The notes beneath the pieces are model-generated. The model was not told the origin of the DNA. It did no database searches and saw only the letters and a list, made by a program, of their open reading frames with translations. The position numbers were made by a program, and so were the translations under genes. From Planctomycetia bacterium (GTDB taxonomy: Bacteria; Planctomycetota; Planctomycetia; Gemmatales; Gemmataceae), in assembly GCA_005773755.1 (NCBI GenBank), contig SXHE01000867.1, forward strand, positions 1 through 32,381: a DNA stretch of 32,381 nucleotides, given 5' to 3'. Shown here one piece after another: positions 24,565-32,007 of this stretch; positions within the stretch are counted from its first letter, which is position 1, and each line of letters begins with the position of its first letter.

Positions 24565-25171
24565 ACTGCGAACCGTGATCGCGAAGGCCCGGGCGGGCGA
24601 CGCCAGTGTGGTGCCGCGGTTGCGGGCGATCCTCGCCAGCAATCCTGCCCTCGTCGGGCACTACGGCGACATCGCACGGCAGGCCGAGGGGGCTTGGGTC
24701 GCGCTCGCGGCCGGCCCCAATTTGTTCATGAAGGAGTCGCTCGCCCGCGCCGCGGACGCCCGGCGGACCGAACTGACGCGGCCGGGGGCGACGGCCGTCG
24801 AAAAACTGTTGGTGGAGCGGGTCGTTGCGTGCTGGCTGCAGACGAATTACTTCAGCGCGCACGAGGCCGACAGGTTGGCCGCCGGCGACACCTTCCGCCA
24901 GTTGCAGTTCCACGCCAAGCGGCTCGAACGGGCGCAGCGGATGTACCTCGCGGCGCTAGGTGGTCTCCTGACCTTTCAGAAACTCACGCCCGTGCCCAAC
25001 CGGGAAACGCTGACGCGCGAACTGGCCTCTTGCGCCGAGGAGCGCCAGCAGCCACGAACCGAGGCAGTCGTGGCACAGGCGGACCGCGCCGTGGTGTCAG
25101 TCGAGGTGGATGAACCTTCTGAGCTGGAGCCCGCCGAACAGGAACGTGTTCGGGTCTGGGCCGGTGGTTGA
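24503..25171 (+). CDS. Unrecognised helical protein of 222 residues
   Basis: The ATG at 24503 follows AAGAGGAGGAAC, a strong ribosome binding site, inside the end of the previous gene. The product is almost wholly helical. An Asp/Glu/Ala-rich start (residues 15-45) precedes a conserved-looking core with LAAGPNLFMKESLARAADARR, KLLVERVVACWLQTNYFSAHEAD and FHAKRLERAQRMYLAALGGLLTFQKL (about 70-170). An acidic tail follows. No membrane segment or catalytic motif is visible. It is probably a partner of the 126-residue protein. Confidence 0.6.
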   Translation: MATEGTGERSPTEAQPDELAELRTVIAKARAGDASVVPRLRAILASNPALVGHYGDIARQAEGAWVALAAGPNLFMKESLARAADARRTELTRPGATAVEKLLVERVVACWLQTNYFSAHEADRLAAGDTFRQLQFHAKRLERAQRMYLAALGGLLTFQKLTPVPNRETLTRELASCAEERQQPRTEAVVAQADRAVVSVEVDEPSELEPAEQERVRVWAGG

Positions 25172-25202
25172 ACCTCGCGCCAAACGGAAAGGAGTCCGCG
25201 AC

Positions 25203-25562
25203 ATGAACGATCTGGCAACTCGTTCCGAACCGCAACTGATGCTCGACCTGATGATGGAATCTCTCAGGGTGCGCGACGAGCGCCTGAACTCCGTCGTGAG
25301 CGAACTGCTGACGCGGCACGGTGTGCGGTCCGTACCGCAACTCGTCCGGGTTGCTGCTAACTCAAAGAACGGAACCGGCCACCGCGTCCGCGCGCTGGAG
25401 GTGCTCGCCCGGATCGGACCGCCCTACAGGCTGGAGTTGACGGACCTGCTCGTTTTGGTGCAACGGACGCGCAACAAGGCCGTTCGGGAAGCGGCGGCGA
25501 AGTTGTTCGCCGTCACCGGGACCGCGGCTAATTCGGGGCCGAGTGTCGGTCCTCTGTCATGA
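25203..25562 (+). CDS. Small HEAT-like helical protein
   Basis: The ATG at 25203 follows AAAGGAG, giving 119 residues; the longer frame upstream overlaps the previous gene without a start signal. Two helical pairs are visible: SVPQLVRVAANSKNGTGHRVRALEVLARIGPP (about 50-80) and ELTDLLVLVQRTRNKAVREAAAKLF (about 83-108). These have the spacing of HEAT or armadillo repeats, which bind proteins. A frame-shifted stretch downstream (25619-25768) encodes a similar pair, so the gene may once have been longer. Confidence 0.6.
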   Translation: MNDLATRSEPQLMLDLMMESLRVRDERLNSVVSELLTRHGVRSVPQLVRVAANSKNGTGHRVRALEVLARIGPPYRLELTDLLVLVQRTRNKAVREAAAKLFAVTGTAANSGPSVGPLS

Positions 25563-25618
25563 CGTTTGGTCGCGGGCCCGATCGTATTCGCGCGGATTCG
25601 CGGCACCGGCGGTGAACG

Positions 25619-25768
25619 TTGCACGACGTCGGGCTACCGTTTGCAAGCTGCTCGGTGCCGACCGGAGGCGACAGGCTGCTCCTGAACACGCTCGCCGCGG
25701 ACAGGAACCCACAAATCCGCGAAGCAGTCGGCCGGTGCCTCACGCATTGTCCCGCAGCGGGGCCGTGA
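25619..25768 (+). pseudogene. Possible HEAT-repeat remnant
   Basis: In the frame ending at the TGA 25766-25768, the translation includes RLLLNTLAADRNPQIREAVG followed by RCLTHC, which resembles LLVLVQRTRNKAVREAAAKL at the end of the gene at 25203. The frame has no ATG or ribosome binding site and is closed by a TGA at 25613, so it looks like a detached, frame-shifted piece. A real small gene with a TTG start at 25619 is the alternative. Confidence 0.3.
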
Positions 25769-25845
25769 GCGTAACTTGTGGCAGTCGTCCAGCGAAGGAG
25801 CGATGCACCAAGGGACGCCGACCAACGACGGACCAGAAGCGGGTT

Positions 25846-25874
25846 GTCTCGCCGGACGCGCTGTCCGGCGAGAC
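25846..25874. terminator. Perfect 12-bp hairpin
   Basis: GTCTCGCCGGAC (25846-25857) and GTCCGGCGAGAC (25863-25874) pair perfectly over a 5-base loop, GCGCT. It lies about 100 bases after the HEAT-like remnant and 230 before the next gene. No T run follows, so it may be a factor-dependent terminator or a protein-binding palindrome. Confidence 0.5.
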
Positions 25875-26103
25875 GCGAATTGTGGGTTTGAGGACGCAAG
25901 TGTCGGGGTCGGTTCCGTGTTCCCACCGGACCGCCGTTGGCCCGGCGTCGAACCCGACGTGGCGGCCAGTCGCTTGAGGATGGCGGCTCGGTATCGATAA
26001 TACGGTCTCGGTACGCGAACGGGCGTTTGCCGACTGGAAATGAAAGCATGCGGGATTGATTCGTCCCGCTCCCTCGGCGTCGAGCACTCAACCGGGTAGG
26101 ACG

Positions 26104-27423
26104 ATGGGTAACATGCGTGATCGTCAGCCCACGTCGTGCGATTTGCACGAGGGGCTCACGGACGGTGAGCGGCGGCTCCTCAGCCAAGAGTTCATACTCA
26201 CCCGGCGTATCCCCGCCGGCTTGGCCCTCCTACGCACCGTTCCCTACCCCCTTACCGAAGACACGGCGGCCACGGTCGCGGAGATCAGCCGGCGGTACGT
26301 TTTTCCCTGGCCCGACCTCCGCGCCCGCTACCTTCTCAACTGGGTGTGCGCCCGACTCACCTCCGAGGAGGGGGTGACCCTCCTCCCGCTCTCCGGTGGG
26401 CGGTCTGGCGAAGAGGCCGCAGGGCTCTTCCCGGACCCGGACGACCTCCGGGATTTCACAAACGGCACCGACTTCACGTACGGTCTGGCCGGCAGGCGGG
26501 ACGCGGAAGTCGAAGAAGATTGTGATTCACTTCAGAGGATCATCGAGGCCGCCGCTACAGACAAGTTGTTCGAGTTGGGTGTCGCGGTCGCTTTGCCGCT
26601 CCCGCTCGGCTCCCCGTCGTTGACCCGCATCCCTCTCGTCGAGGGAGTCTGGATCCACCGGCACGTCGTCGAATTGGCCGAGTGGTGTGCCGAACTCGTC
26701 ACTGCCGGGTATCGGCGGCTGCCGTCGCTCGACCCGCACCGCCTCGCGTGGCACAGAGTTTACCCGCGCGACACGGATTGGACCACCCCGCGCGAGGCCG
26801 ATCCGGACGCGATAGCTGAATTGCGGCAGCGGGCGTCCGCGAGGCTGGGCCGGTATCGCGGCCGGGCGCGCGAGGTTGGCGGGGGCACGCACCTTCACAT
26901 CGACGATTACGCTGAATGGAAACACCGCCTCGTGCCCAAGGATCTGCTGGCTCAGCGTACGCCGGGGATCGTGGTCGAATCCTGGAACGCGTGGATCGGC
27001 CAGGCGTCGGATGACGGGCGTGTCGACTTTTTGGGCGAGTTGGTGACGAGGGTGGCGCATCCCGTCGCCGTTCGCCAGGGTGTTGACTTTGCACCCATGG
27101 AACCAGCGGCCTGCAGCGCCTCGCAGCGCCGCCGCTCGGAGGCGGTGTTGGAGTTGAGAGCCTTGGCGGCAGATCGAGTGATCCGAACCCGCCCGGAAGA
27201 GTTGTTCACCCAGGTCCAACTCGCAATTCTCCAAGCGTTGGCAGAGAACAGCACGTTGACCGCTGATGAACTGAAGAAGAAGACCGGATACAGTCGCGCT
27301 CGTCTCTACCAGTCCGGCGGCATCAAGGAGTTGATGCAGCGCGATCCGCCGCTCGTCGTGCTCACTCCTGAAAAGCGAGGCTACATGCTGACAGACGTTC
27401 GCCCGGAGGTTGCCGAGCGCTAG
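26104..27423 (+). CDS. Unrecognised 439-residue protein with C-terminal winged-helix-like segment
   Basis: The start at ATG 26104 has only a weak ribosome binding site; ATG 26113 is an alternative. The N-terminal 300 residues match no family I know. They are rich in Arg, Asp, Trp and Leu, with segments such as VFPWPDLRARYLLNWVCARL and HRHVVELAEWCAELVTAGYR. The last 85 residues (QVQLAILQALAENSTLTADELKKKTGYSRARLYQ, then VVLTPEKRGYMLT) read as a winged helix with a recognition helix and wing, suggesting DNA binding. It may be a regulator of this part of the window. A structured leader separates it from the next gene. Confidence 0.65.
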   Translation: MGNMRDRQPTSCDLHEGLTDGERRLLSQEFILTRRIPAGLALLRTVPYPLTEDTAATVAEISRRYVFPWPDLRARYLLNWVCARLTSEEGVTLLPLSGGRSGEEAAGLFPDPDDLRDFTNGTDFTYGLAGRRDAEVEEDCDSLQRIIEAAATDKLFELGVAVALPLPLGSPSLTRIPLVEGVWIHRHVVELAEWCAELVTAGYRRLPSLDPHRLAWHRVYPRDTDWTTPREADPDAIAELRQRASARLGRYRGRAREVGGGTHLHIDDYAEWKHRLVPKDLLAQRTPGIVVESWNAWIGQASDDGRVDFLGELVTRVAHPVAVRQGVDFAPMEPAACSASQRRRSEAVLELRALAADRVIRTRPEELFTQVQLAILQALAENSTLTADELKKKTGYSRARLYQSGGIKELMQRDPPLVVLTPEKRGYMLTDVRPEVAER

Positions 27424-27483
27424 ACTGCGACTGGACCGCCAACTCTTTTCGGCTCTCTATCGAAAACCGTGTCCAGTGCGGAC

Positions 27484-27602
27484 GCGGCCCGGCAAACCAC
27501 GCACAAACTGGAACCACCGCCCACGGGCGGTGCCCGCCCCCTGTAGGTACCTTGCCGGGCCGCCTACAGGGGGTTCTCGTTTCCCCGCGTCGGGGTTGCG
27601 AG
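27484..27602 (+). promoter_or_regulatory. Leader with mutually exclusive stems (attenuator-like)
   Basis: Stem A pairs GCGGCCCGGCAA (27484-27495) with TTGCCGGGCCGC (27552-27563), a perfect 12 bp. Stem B pairs CCCCCTGTAGG (27537-27547) with CCTACAGGGGG (27563-27573), a perfect 11 bp. B's left arm lies in A's loop, and A's right arm lies in B's loop and shares base 27563 with B. Zero connecting bases make a simple pseudoknot with both full stems unlikely, so the stems look like alternatives. ACCGCCC/GGGCGGT (27516-27531) sits inside A. CTCG/CGAG around CCCCG-CGT-CGGGG (27576-27602) follows B. The gene at 27713 starts 110 bases on. Confidence 0.5.
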
Positions 27603-27712
27603 GTTCCGAGCGGGTGAGCCGGGGAGAGTCAACTCCGCGGCGCCCGCAGTGATCCCGGTGGACGGCACAATCTTGTCGGGCGCCACCGACTAACAACAGG
27701 AGGGACGAGCTG

Positions 27713-28708
27713 ATGTACCGACTCGAATGGGAGTTCCTCGACAACTTGTTCGAGGCCATCGGAGCGCTACCGGATGCTCCTCAGGACGTGACCGCGTACG
27801 TGGCGGGGGCACCAGCGGTCGGAACGCTCCCGCCCCCGTGGGTCACGTGGGCGCTGCTCCACCTGTTCTATCTCCAGTCGCAGATCCACAGGCTCGAACC
27901 ACCGCGGTCCCGATCGGGGAAGAAACGCACCACTGGGTGCCCGGCAGCGCGGCGCGAACGGCCCGTGCCGCCGGGGTGGGTGTGTCGACAGGAGGGGAAC
28001 CGTACGGCATACCGGCACAAGGCCACCGGCGAAACGGTCTGGCTCAACGACTCCGAGGGACCGCGCGAGCCCACCATCGGCGTGTTCCTCGAGCACACCG
28101 TCAGCTTTACCGATCCGCCTCCCGTCGTCGTCCGGCACCGGACGCTCACGCCGAGTGTGCTCGGGGTGGTGCCGGCCCTGTACTGGATGCGCGGTTGCAT
28201 GGCCATCGAACTGCTCAAGGGCGGGGATGACGATTCGGACTTCCTCACCGGAGAGTACCGGGACCGTGTGATCGACCTGACGTACTACGAGGATCGCTGC
28301 GGCGTGGTGGCCCGGTTCCTCGAACGGTGGGGGCGCTCCGTGGACCGACTCTGGCTCGCCGCCGGAATCGGCGACTGGCTCGCCGCCCACGACGAGGCGG
28401 TGCGGGTGGGGCTGAGCGAACTAATCGAATTGACCGGCACCCGTGCGGAAGAGTGCCGACGCGGGTGGACGAAGTACCTCGACAAGCGCCTGAGTGAGAC
28501 CATCCCCACCCCCGAGGTCCTGCTCGCTCTGGTCGATGTCGGCCGTGGGAGCGGTGTGGATGCCCTCGGGGGGTATACGGCAAAGGTCGCGGATCAGGTG
28601 ATCGACCGGTTACTGGTTATGCCCGCCGAGTACCGCGGACACGCCCACGAGTTCGCCGTCCGGTACTCCCCCGGCCGCCTCGCGGAAGTGGAACGGGAGA
28701 CCCCGTGA
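27713..28708 (+). CDS. Unrecognised 331-residue protein
   Basis: The ATG at 27713 follows AGGAGGGA, a strong ribosome binding site. I recognise no family. The N-terminus (MYRLEWEFLDNLFEAIGALP) and a WALLHLFYLQSQIHRLE helix precede a basic linker (residues about 64-85). A segment with VPPGWVCRQEGNRTAYRHKATGETVWL (about 85-112) resembles a WW-like 'GW...Y.....T.W' pattern, which is suggestive only. The last 180 residues are helical with Asp/Glu/Arg surfaces. There is no signal peptide. Its leader carries the alternative stems at 27484-27602. Confidence 0.6.
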   Translation: MYRLEWEFLDNLFEAIGALPDAPQDVTAYVAGAPAVGTLPPPWVTWALLHLFYLQSQIHRLEPPRSRSGKKRTTGCPAARRERPVPPGWVCRQEGNRTAYRHKATGETVWLNDSEGPREPTIGVFLEHTVSFTDPPPVVVRHRTLTPSVLGVVPALYWMRGCMAIELLKGGDDDSDFLTGEYRDRVIDLTYYEDRCGVVARFLERWGRSVDRLWLAAGIGDWLAAHDEAVRVGLSELIELTGTRAEECRRGWTKYLDKRLSETIPTPEVLLALVDVGRGSGVDALGGYTAKVADQVIDRLLVMPAEYRGHAHEFAVRYSPGRLAEVERETP

Positions 28709-28845
28709 CGGGGCACCGTGCGACCGGGAACACGCGTCGTCGAACCGGCCGCACGGTGAGACCTTCGAGTGCAACATCCGCGGCGATCAGACCGTGTGGA
28801 GTGAAGATCGGCGACGCGACCGAGATCCACATTCCAGGAGTCACC

Positions 28846-30129
28846 ATGGCACTACAGAGAAAACGGCCCCCGGCCCCAGCGCCGGCTGCGGGCAGCAGGA
28901 ATTCCAAACGCCCCGCGAATTCAGGCGGGCCGACGAAGTCTGACTACCGGCCACGGCCGGCGCGCTCCGGTCCGCACGTCACCGCGGCCGTGAACACAAT
29001 CGTCACCAACTGCGGGTCGCGAGCGAAGCGCCTGCTCCGCTCCGATCATCCTCGCCTGCCCGCCCCGGTGGTCCTGAAGATCGCCCGTACTCACCCCGAC
29101 CGGCAGTGCTTCGCGCTCACCCAGGCCCGCGCCGGCCGAGACCCGCTCGGTCCGCCCCCGCCCGGCGTCCCGCCGCCGTTCGACACCCGCGGCCCCGGCG
29201 AGGTGCTCAGCCGCCTCGCACGGAATGCCGGGGCGCTCGACAAGGTCGCGGACGGACTCCTGGACCTGCCGGTCGATCGCTGGCCGACGGCCGACAAGCT
29301 ATCGGCCGTGCTCGCCCGCGCCGAAGCCATCGCCCGGCAGGGGCGCGCGATGAAGCACCTCGTGCGAAGCGCCGCGAGCCGAACGCCCGGCGGAGGCTCG
29401 GTGCAACGCACTTCGCGGCGGCACGCGAACGGTCCGGGCAAGCCCTTCGACCCGCGGTTCGCCCTGCGCGACGTGGCGGCTGCGGCCGGGGTGACCGGGA
29501 AGAACGCCCGCGACCTCCCCCGCGTACTCGCCGACACGCCCCCGACCGGCGCGCAGCGGGAGGCGCTCTTGGTCCGGCTCGGCGATCTGGAGGCTGCGGC
29601 ACTGCGACTCGCCGCGGTCATCCGGTCGCAGGGCCACGACAACTCCACCGAACCGTCAGGGGTGTTCGGTACCTACGTGGTGTTCTTCCGCCTGGCGCAG
29701 CCGCAGACCGGGTTGAAGATCGGCGCGCTGGGCACGTTCGACTTCCCGGCCGGGGTGTACGCGTACCTCGGCAGCGCGTTCGGGTCCGGCGGGGTGCGGA
29801 CGCGCACCGGGCGACACCTCACGCCCGACACGAAGAAGAAGTGGAACATCGACTGGCTCAAGCCGCACTGCGTCCCGGTCGCCGTCTGGTGGGCGCACGA
29901 CCGGCAGAAGGTCGAGTTCCAGTGGGCCGAGGTGATGGCATCGCTGCCCGGCGCGTCGTTCCCGGCGAAGGGGTTCGGGGCCGCGAACAACAAGACGGCA
30001 CGGGCGCACCTGGTGCGTTTCGTCGAGGTGCCGGCGTTCGAGGAGTTCCAGCGGCGCGTGTCGGCTCTCGCTCTCGACCACGCCGATGTTCATCGGATCG
30101 TGGTGGCGAACTGGGCAGCGGCCGGCTGA
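28846..30129 (+). CDS. Protein with C-terminal DUF123 (GIY-YIG-like) nuclease domain
   Basis: The frame is open from 28705, but ATG 28846 has AGGAG seven bases upstream and is preferred, giving 427 residues. The first 60 residues are a Pro/Arg/Lys-rich disordered tail, and the middle (about 60-270) is helical and unassigned. From about residue 275 a DUF123 domain is clear: GTYVVFFRL, GLKIGALGTFDFPAGVYAYLGSA (the GIY-YIG-type strands), RTRTGRHLTPDTKKKWNIDWL, and VEFQWAEVMASLPGA with PAKGFGA and ARAHLVRF. DUF123 proteins are presumed DNA nucleases of the GIY-YIG superfamily, mostly described as stand-alone proteins. Here the domain is fused to a long N-terminal region. The context does not reveal a target. 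Confidence 0.75.
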   Translation: MALQRKRPPAPAPAAGSRNSKRPANSGGPTKSDYRPRPARSGPHVTAAVNTIVTNCGSRAKRLLRSDHPRLPAPVVLKIARTHPDRQCFALTQARAGRDPLGPPPPGVPPPFDTRGPGEVLSRLARNAGALDKVADGLLDLPVDRWPTADKLSAVLARAEAIARQGRAMKHLVRSAASRTPGGGSVQRTSRRHANGPGKPFDPRFALRDVAAAAGVTGKNARDLPRVLADTPPTGAQREALLVRLGDLEAAALRLAAVIRSQGHDNSTEPSGVFGTYVVFFRLAQPQTGLKIGALGTFDFPAGVYAYLGSAFGSGGVRTRTGRHLTPDTKKKWNIDWLKPHCVPVAVWWAHDRQKVEFQWAEVMASLPGASFPAKGFGAANNKTARAHLVRFVEVPAFEEFQRRVSALALDHADVHRIVVANWAAAG

Positions 30130-30272
30130 CCCGTGTGAACACATGCACCGCTGTCGCCGTCCGCGGCCAGCGGTGTTCTCTCGATCCCGCGTCGGGGTCG
30201 GGTGACCGAAGGTGGCTGACATGAGCCGACGAGGTCACCACCTGCGAATCGGCTACATTCAGGAGACACGAG

Positions 30273-31490
30273 ATGGCAAAGCGAATGGCGAACGGGGAGC
30301 CGGTTTCTTCCGACCAAGAGGCACTCCTCTCTGCGATCATCGAGTACCCGGACGAGAACACGCCGCGGCTGGCGTACGCCGACCTGCTGGACGAGATCGG
30401 GGGCGAATCGAATCACGCACGGGCCAAGCTCATCCGCCTCCAGATCGATGTGAATGGGATGCACTTCTTCCAGGAACGGAAGATCGCCAAAGATGAGATC
30501 AATCGGATTCTCGACCGGTATGGCGCGGCGTGGCAGGCCGAAGTGGGTCTCATCGACCGCTATACCTCCTACACGAGCCCGATCTTCCGACGGGGCTTCG
30601 TGATGTGTGCCCACCTGACCGCTAACCAGTTCCTCCGTGCTGGCGAAGGACTGGTGGCTCGAACCCCGCTCAGGGACATCGGGCTGAGGAGACTCGGAGA
30701 ACTCGTCCCGAAGCTCGCCGCGTTCCCGGCACTCGATCGGATCCGCGGCCTGTGGATCAATAATCAACTCATCGGCGCGAGCGCCGCACAGACCCTGACC
30801 CACTCTCTGCACCTCCGGTTGCTGGAGAGGCTCGACCTCGCCGTCAACGGTATCGGCGCTAGCGGCGCCCGGGCCATTTTGGAAGGGACCGCCGAGAGCG
30901 CCTTGAAGGACGTGAATTTTCGCAGCAACCACTTGGGTTCCACCGGCGCTACCCTGGTGGCGGAATGCCCGGCAATGGCCAAGCATGTTGCCCTGCGATT
31001 GGGTGATAACGACATCCAGTTGACGGGCGCGAGAGCGATCGCAAATTCGCCTTATCTCGGTCAGGTGACGGTGCTGGATCTGGATAACAATGGGCTCGGC
31101 CTCCACAGCGCGCTGGCGTTCGTTGGTAGCGCGTCCCTGCGCCCGCGCCACGTGAGTCTTGTCGGTAACAGCCTGGCAGACCGTGGGATTGCGGCTCTCG
31201 TCGCAGGCTCATTCGTCGAGACCGTTGAATCACTCGATCTGGAAGCCAACCGAATCGGTGAGCTCGGAGCGATGGCGATGGCTCGGTCGCCTCACCTACG
31301 GTGCCTCCGTGACTTGGATCTGGCCAACAATCCGGTGACCGACCGCGCGGCGCTGGCTCTGCGGGCCGGGCTGCCCACATTGAAACGGCTTGGCCTCAAG
31401 GGCACCCTCGTGAGCGAGAGGATTCGGAAGCAACTCTTCGGCAAGGAAACGACATCGGGCATCCTGGTGGACCGGGTGGGCAAGGAGTAA
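30273..31490 (+). CDS. TIGR02996-domain leucine-rich repeat protein
   Basis: The 405-residue protein starts at ATG 30273 after CAGGAG; ATG 30285 is an alternative. Residues about 14-62 (EALLSAIIEYPDENTPRLAYADLLDEIG..ARAKLIRLQ) are the TIGR02996 repeat-companion domain, expanded in Gemmata relatives. From about residue 165 it has ribonuclease-inhibitor-type leucine-rich repeats, for example LERLDLAVNGIGASGARAIL, VTVLDLDNNGLG and VESLDLEANRIGELGAMAMA, ending at about 390. Such proteins are thought to bind other proteins; no enzymatic part is visible. There are many paralogues in these genomes, so this gene is not diagnostic of the mobile element. Confidence 0.9.
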   Translation: MAKRMANGEPVSSDQEALLSAIIEYPDENTPRLAYADLLDEIGGESNHARAKLIRLQIDVNGMHFFQERKIAKDEINRILDRYGAAWQAEVGLIDRYTSYTSPIFRRGFVMCAHLTANQFLRAGEGLVARTPLRDIGLRRLGELVPKLAAFPALDRIRGLWINNQLIGASAAQTLTHSLHLRLLERLDLAVNGIGASGARAILEGTAESALKDVNFRSNHLGSTGATLVAECPAMAKHVALRLGDNDIQLTGARAIANSPYLGQVTVLDLDNNGLGLHSALAFVGSASLRPRHVSLVGNSLADRGIAALVAGSFVETVESLDLEANRIGELGAMAMARSPHLRCLRDLDLANNPVTDRAALALRAGLPTLKRLGLKGTLVSERIRKQLFGKETTSGILVDRVGKE

Positions 31491-31511
31491 TTCGCCCATT
31501 TGTGGAGCGGA

Positions 31512-31568
31512 CCTGCGCCCAATCGAATCCTGCGAGTGGCGACTCACCCGGATTCGACTGGGCGCAGG
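31512..31568. terminator. 19-bp hairpin (one mismatch) after the LRR gene
   Basis: CCTGCGCCCAATCGAATCC (31512-31530) pairs with 31550-31568 over a 19-base loop, with one A-C mismatch. The loop holds a further GAGT-GGCG-ACTC stem (31534-31545). It begins 21 bases after the LRR stop. It has no T run. It could be a terminator, an mRNA stabiliser or a small palindromic repeat element. Confidence 0.55.
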
Positions 31569-31627
31569 CGGGAATCCGAGTCGATGGTCACGGAGTCCGG
31601 TGCCTCGCGGTTGACGAGAGAAAGCCA

Positions 31628-31903
31628 ATGCTGGGTCGGTATTGGGATCGGAGGCAATCTGCAGACTTAGGTTCGCGGGTGGGACGTGCCACTGCCAGCG
31701 TCACCTCCGGCGCTCGTCGGGAGAGCATCGCCACTCGAGTGATCGCGGCGTGCCGGGAGCGGTGCCGCGGGTGCCCGGCTGGACGGAAGTTTGTCCCCTC
31801 GCCCCGGGCGGAAGACGGATTCAACGAGCAGTTCATCCATCGGCAACTGACAGCCGGCGTGATCCGAGAGGAACTCGATCAACTGGCCCGGATGGCCTCC
31901 TGA
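31628..31903 (+). CDS. Small unrecognised protein of 91 residues
   Basis: The frame is open from 31502 but that start overlaps the long hairpin. ATG 31628 follows GAGAGAAAG, a weak site, and gives 91 residues. The product has RRESIATRVIAACRERCRGC and a helical C-terminus FNEQFIHRQLTAGVIREELDQLARMAS. Nothing identifies a family. Its stop overlaps the next small ORF by one base, and the order of three tightly spaced frames supports co-translation. Confidence 0.4.
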   Translation: MLGRYWDRRQSADLGSRVGRATASVTSGARRESIATRVIAACRERCRGCPAGRKFVPSPRAEDGFNEQFIHRQLTAGVIREELDQLARMAS

Positions 31904-31989
31904 TGATCAACGAGTTGATCGTGGGTGAACTCAGAACCGCAGAAGGCACTGAGGCAGTCGACAGACTCCCGACGGGCCTTACCCGCTGA
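31903..31989 (+). CDS. Possible 28-residue coupled ORF
   Basis: An ATG overlaps the previous stop (TGATG, 31901-31905), and the frame ends 18 bases before the next start. It encodes MINELIVGELRTAEG and a short tail. GATCAAC-GA-GTTGATC (31905-31920), a palindrome, lies at its start, so the segment may be regulatory rather than coding. Confidence 0.28.
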   Translation: MINELIVGELRTAEGTEAVDRLPTGLTR

Positions 31990-32007
31990 CACCACAGGAG
32001 CAACCGC

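Larger units (their letters stand above)
25563..26103. other. Long region with no convincing gene
   Basis: These 541 bases hold several open frames, but none has a ribosome binding site or recognisable protein. The only protein-like signal is the HEAT-like remnant at 25619-25768. A perfect 12-bp hairpin sits at 25846-25874. The remainder shows nothing I can name. The region is a plausible scar or junction between gene modules. Confidence 0.45.

Noticed and set aside
25543..25977. 144-codon plus-strand frame in the long gap
   Set aside because: It starts inside the preceding gene, has no ribosome binding site, and its Arg/Ser/Pro composition is that of non-coding high-GC DNA.
25740..26087. 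115-codon minus-strand frame in the same gap
   Set aside because: No ribosome binding site or recognisable protein, and it runs through the perfect hairpin at 25846-25874.
27484..27573. A stable H-type pseudoknot from both stems
   Set aside because: With no bases left to cross the 12-bp stem, both full stems cannot easily coexist, so alternative pairing is the better reading.
28124..28136. A TCCCGTCGTC word resembling the tRNA-Asp 3' end, as a possible attR
   Set aside because: Only about ten bases match and it sits inside the coding frame 27713-28708; no longer copy of the tRNA 3' sequence occurs in the window.
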